From positions 1 to 22,334 of the IMG/VR virus record IMGVR_UViG_3300031974_000328: 22,334 nucleotides of DNA; one strand, written 5' to 3'. This DNA is from a virus. Within the stretch, counting starts at the first letter, position 1; every line of letters starts with the position of its first letter. Positions 20,091 to 22,334 of this stretch are shown here, piece by piece. The notes under the pieces were generated by a model. It did not search any database and had not been told where the DNA came from. It saw only the letters and a list, made by a program, of their open reading frames with translations. Made by a program: the position numbers and the translations under genes.

Positions 20091-20221
20091 TTATATATCT
20101 TTTTTTGATGTTTGTAAATCTCAGAGAATGTCTTAGGGAAGTAGTACTTACCCTTTGCGATTCTGATATTCTCAGTTTCTCCTTGTGCTAATTCTAAGAG
20201 TTCTAATATGTTTTTTATCAT
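20081..20221 (-). CDS. Small hypothetical protein between tail genes (46 aa)
   Basis: A 46-codon ORF from ATG at 20221, overlapping the upstream stop as TAATG, to TAA at 20081, which overlaps the tape-measure start by 10 nt. A helical start (MIKNILELLELAQGETENI) is followed by a basic part (KGKYYFPKTFSEIYKHQKK). It fills a gap between tail genes, where many phages have a small tail assembly chaperone, but the size is smaller than usual. Function unknown. Confidence 0.65.
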   Translation of the reverse strand: MIKNILELLELAQGETENIRIAKGKYYFPKTFSEIYKHQKKIYKWQ

Positions 20222-22278
20222 TAGACTACATTTAGTAATTCTAAATCACTCTCTCCTGTGTTGAGGTTAGTAGTGATTGAGTTGATTTTATATTCTCTTG
20301 TTGCTATCTTAAGCGTATCTGCTAATGTGTAACTAATAAGAACCCCAACAGGTAAATAAGCCTTTACTTTTGTTAATCGCCTCTTAGAGTTGAATACATC
20401 TGAAATGTAGTCTTGATAGTAGTTAGCAAATAGCGACCCATCAAAAGTTCCCGTAGGTGTGTACTCGTTAATCTCTACTGAGAAGTGGCAAGTATCATCA
20501 TCTGTTGCTGAATTAGTAGATACTGAATTGCTTGGTATCGTGTAATCGTCTATATCAGTCTGAGAACTTGTTAAGTCATTCAAGAATCGTATCTCAGTAC
20601 CATTTGTAATTTGAATAGGATAGAATAATAAAGGCTGACCAAAATAAGGGTCATCGTTATCATCTACATACCACCCGAATTGTACATCTGTATTAGCACC
20701 TCCGTTTACATCCTTGATGCGTGAGTATTGTGCGTGTTCAAAAGGTAGCGTAACCTTATACACATCTCCATCAAACAATTCATCATCCTCTCCTTTGTAA
20801 TTAATAGTACCCCATCCGATACCTTGCTCTTGTTCGAACTGCTCTGATAACTTACTACCTCTACCCTCGAATCCGAACTCGATCTCTTTAAAAGGTAATG
20901 CTGAATTGACACTACTATTCTCTGTTCCTACATACTCAGTAATATCTCTTTCTGTGCCTCCAGCGTAGAAGTCATCTAATGGTTGAACCTTAATCTCTCC
21001 ATTTTGAGTCTGATAAGCAGTCAGATTAAACATCTTGAATAATCCCGATAGAAAATCAATGATTTTCATATCAGGAAGCTGTTCCGTAGGGTTAAAAGAG
21101 TAGTTAGCCCCTAATGATTGAGGTGCTGAACTATAGTAAATATTACTTTCTCCTAAAAAGGTGTTAGATAGTGTCCAATTTAATTGAAAAGAATCTCCTC
21201 CTGAACCTGTAATGTAAACCTCATATCCAAAAGAAGAATTAGTGAGTGTTCCTGTTAAAGAAGTTGTACCTCCTCCGCTAACTACTTTAGTTGCATAAGA
21301 AACACCATCCTTTTTTATCTCAATAGTATAATCATTTGAAGGTGCAGTAGTAACATTTAGTGTATAATCAATATATTGACCTGCTCCTAATCCAAAAATA
21401 CTCAAAGCAGCAGTATCTAAACTTACCCCTGTCATTGAACTTGAATCTGGAGAAAAAGAAGTGTATAAATCTGTGATATCCTCGTCTTCTTCAAATACAC
21501 TACCCTTCTTACGATGCATCCACATATACAAGTTGTAGAACTGCGGATTATCCGTTTGCTTGATAAAAGAGTCGCTTGTGAAAGTAATTCCTAAGTCAGC
21601 TTCCTCAATAGCTTTTACTATAAGCCATAATCTGATCGCATACTTTAACTCTCCGTAATATACCCCTCTGTGTAAGCTACCCGAAGGATATAAATTACCA
21701 CCCGAAGGGTCAGGATAAGCAGGATAAGATGTACCACTCGAATCGTAGAATAACTGAGTAGTGTGTGTAATTAGTGGGCAAGTAATTGCATCCGTGTAAG
21801 TAGTTGAATCTACGGTTACATCTTGACCTCCACTTGTTAAAATACTTCTAACTTGAGTCGAATCATAGTCTTGAGTGAAATATCCAAGCCAAGCAAGAGC
21901 AGATAACTTTGTCTCCCCTAACTTGTCTTTAAGGTTTACTGTGTTACCGAAAAAGGTAATCTTATATGCATAGGCTTTATTGCCTCTTAAATCTACACCC
22001 TCTAATTTTATCTTACCATCTCTAAAAGGCAAGTGATTGATCTCGATTCTTGCTGTTACTTTCTTTCTCGCATCAAAACCATTATCTATATCAAAATTAT
22101 AGTAGTGTTTAAATATCTTGTTATTAGCTTTAGAAGCAGGAATAGTAAACGACTTAGAGAAGTCTGTAAATACTTTCTCAATATCCCTTACATTCTGGAT
22201 AGTCTGCGTAAGTGAGATAACCTCATCTTTAAACAAATCAATCCGCTCGTTTTCTATATATAGTTGCGTTACTTGCAT
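20221..22278 (-). CDS. Large tail / virion structural protein (685 aa)
   Basis: A 685-residue protein. The N-terminus holds the conserved segment FTDFSKSFTIPASKANNKIF that I recognise from large virion proteins of Bacteroidota phages; it is followed by a beta domain (INHLPFRDGKIKLEGVDL, AYKITFFGNTVNLKDKLG). The central part (about 260-400) is Ser/Gly/Thr-rich and includes a Cys-free jelly-roll-like segment. The C-terminal 300 residues read like a hub or baseplate domain (PDMKIIDFLSGLFKMFNLTAY, GEIKVQPLDDFYAGG) with many aromatic strands. Its position just upstream of the tape measure suggests tail tip or baseplate. Exact role is not certain. Confidence 0.65.
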   Translation of the reverse strand: MQVTQLYIENERIDLFKDEVISLTQTIQNVRDIEKVFTDFSKSFTIPASKANNKIFKHYYNFDIDNGFDARKKVTARIEINHLPFRDGKIKLEGVDLRGNKAYAYKITFFGNTVNLKDKLGETKLSALAWLGYFTQDYDSTQVRSILTSGGQDVTVDSTTYTDAITCPLITHTTQLFYDSSGTSYPAYPDPSGGNLYPSGSLHRGVYYGELKYAIRLWLIVKAIEEADLGITFTSDSFIKQTDNPQFYNLYMWMHRKKGSVFEEDEDITDLYTSFSPDSSSMTGVSLDTAALSIFGLGAGQYIDYTLNVTTAPSNDYTIEIKKDGVSYATKVVSGGGTTSLTGTLTNSSFGYEVYITGSGGDSFQLNWTLSNTFLGESNIYYSSAPQSLGANYSFNPTEQLPDMKIIDFLSGLFKMFNLTAYQTQNGEIKVQPLDDFYAGGTERDITEYVGTENSSVNSALPFKEIEFGFEGRGSKLSEQFEQEQGIGWGTINYKGEDDELFDGDVYKVTLPFEHAQYSRIKDVNGGANTDVQFGWYVDDNDDPYFGQPLLFYPIQITNGTEIRFLNDLTSSQTDIDDYTIPSNSVSTNSATDDDTCHFSVEINEYTPTGTFDGSLFANYYQDYISDVFNSKRRLTKVKAYLPVGVLISYTLADTLKIATREYKINSITTNLNTGESDLELLNVV

Positions 22279-22334
22279 TAGCGTACATTCTGAATCTTAT
22301 CGTAAGCAAAAGCGAAATCAAGAGTATAAGCAAT
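22278..22334 (-). CDS. C-terminal end of an upstream tail gene (partial)
   Basis: Only the last 18 codons are visible (IAYTLDFAFAYDKIQNVR), ending in TAA that overlaps the next ATG as TAATG. The gene starts outside the window and is in the same operon as the large tail protein. The A-x-A-Y-D-K-I-Q-N-V-R ending resembles tail-associated proteins of Bacteroidota phages, but this is too short for a call. Confidence 0.6.
   Translation of the reverse strand: MAYTLDFAFAYDKIQNVR

Noticed and set aside
20706-20912. A 68-codon minus-strand frame within the 685-residue tail gene
   Set aside because: It lies wholly inside a confidently coding gene in another frame and shows low-complexity, shadow-like composition.
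1-22334. CRISPR arrays, insertion sequences, attachment sites or integrase
   Set aside because: No regularly spaced direct repeats, transposase, terminal inverted repeats or recombinase genes are visible.

Overview
The window is a contiguous segment of a tailed double-stranded DNA phage (or prophage) that very likely infects a member of the Bacteroidota, probably a flavobacterium. Supporting signs are: AT-rich DNA; consensus Bacteroidota promoters (TTG, about 19 bp, TAnnTTTG) and no Shine-Dalgarno sequences; and protein types common in Bacteroidota phages (DUF3127, a DUF6712-like connector, an XkdF-like protease with a Cys-containing tail, a tail fibre with repeated ERMRIDSSGNV modules). A marine source is plausible but is only an inference. 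Every supported gene lies on the minus strand, so transcription runs from high to low coordinates. Neither window end is a natural end: a gene is cut at each. No terminase, integrase, repressor, DNA polymerase, tRNA or CRISPR array is visible.

In order of transcription, the morphogenesis block comes first (22334 to about 8880). It encodes a tail protein end, a 685-residue tail/virion protein, a 46-residue ORF, a short tape-measure-like protein, an XkdF-type prohead protease, a 42-residue Lys-rich protein, a putative decoration protein, a 48-residue Cys protein, an acidic scaffold, the major capsid protein (followed by a strong terminator), a tube-like protein (followed by another terminator), a 133-residue protein behind its own promoter, the portal, a connector, a tiny basic ORF and the fibre genes. 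The order is unusual: tail genes precede protease and capsid, and the portal follows the capsid.

The lysis block (8864 to 6972) follows: two small membrane proteins, an exported thioredoxin-fold protein without CxxC, a lipoprotein, an M15 endolysin and a 3TM-family holin. Next comes an odd 290-bp stretch (6683-6971) with a -7 box, several hairpins and a possible small ORF whose stop overlaps the next start as ATGA. It may be an undescribed structured RNA.

The DNA-metabolism block (6682 to 1) holds NinG, then after a terminator and a textbook promoter: small ORFs, a DUF3127 OB-fold protein with an SSB-like tail, a RecA/DnaB-like ATPase, a sigma-70-like factor, two PD-(D/E)XK-type proteins (one resembling MjaI restriction enzymes, with no methylase), a ParB-like protein and the start of a further probable nuclease. 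Genes are packed with ATGA, TAATG or 8-25 nt overlaps. This allowed recovery of about ten very small genes from junction architecture alone.
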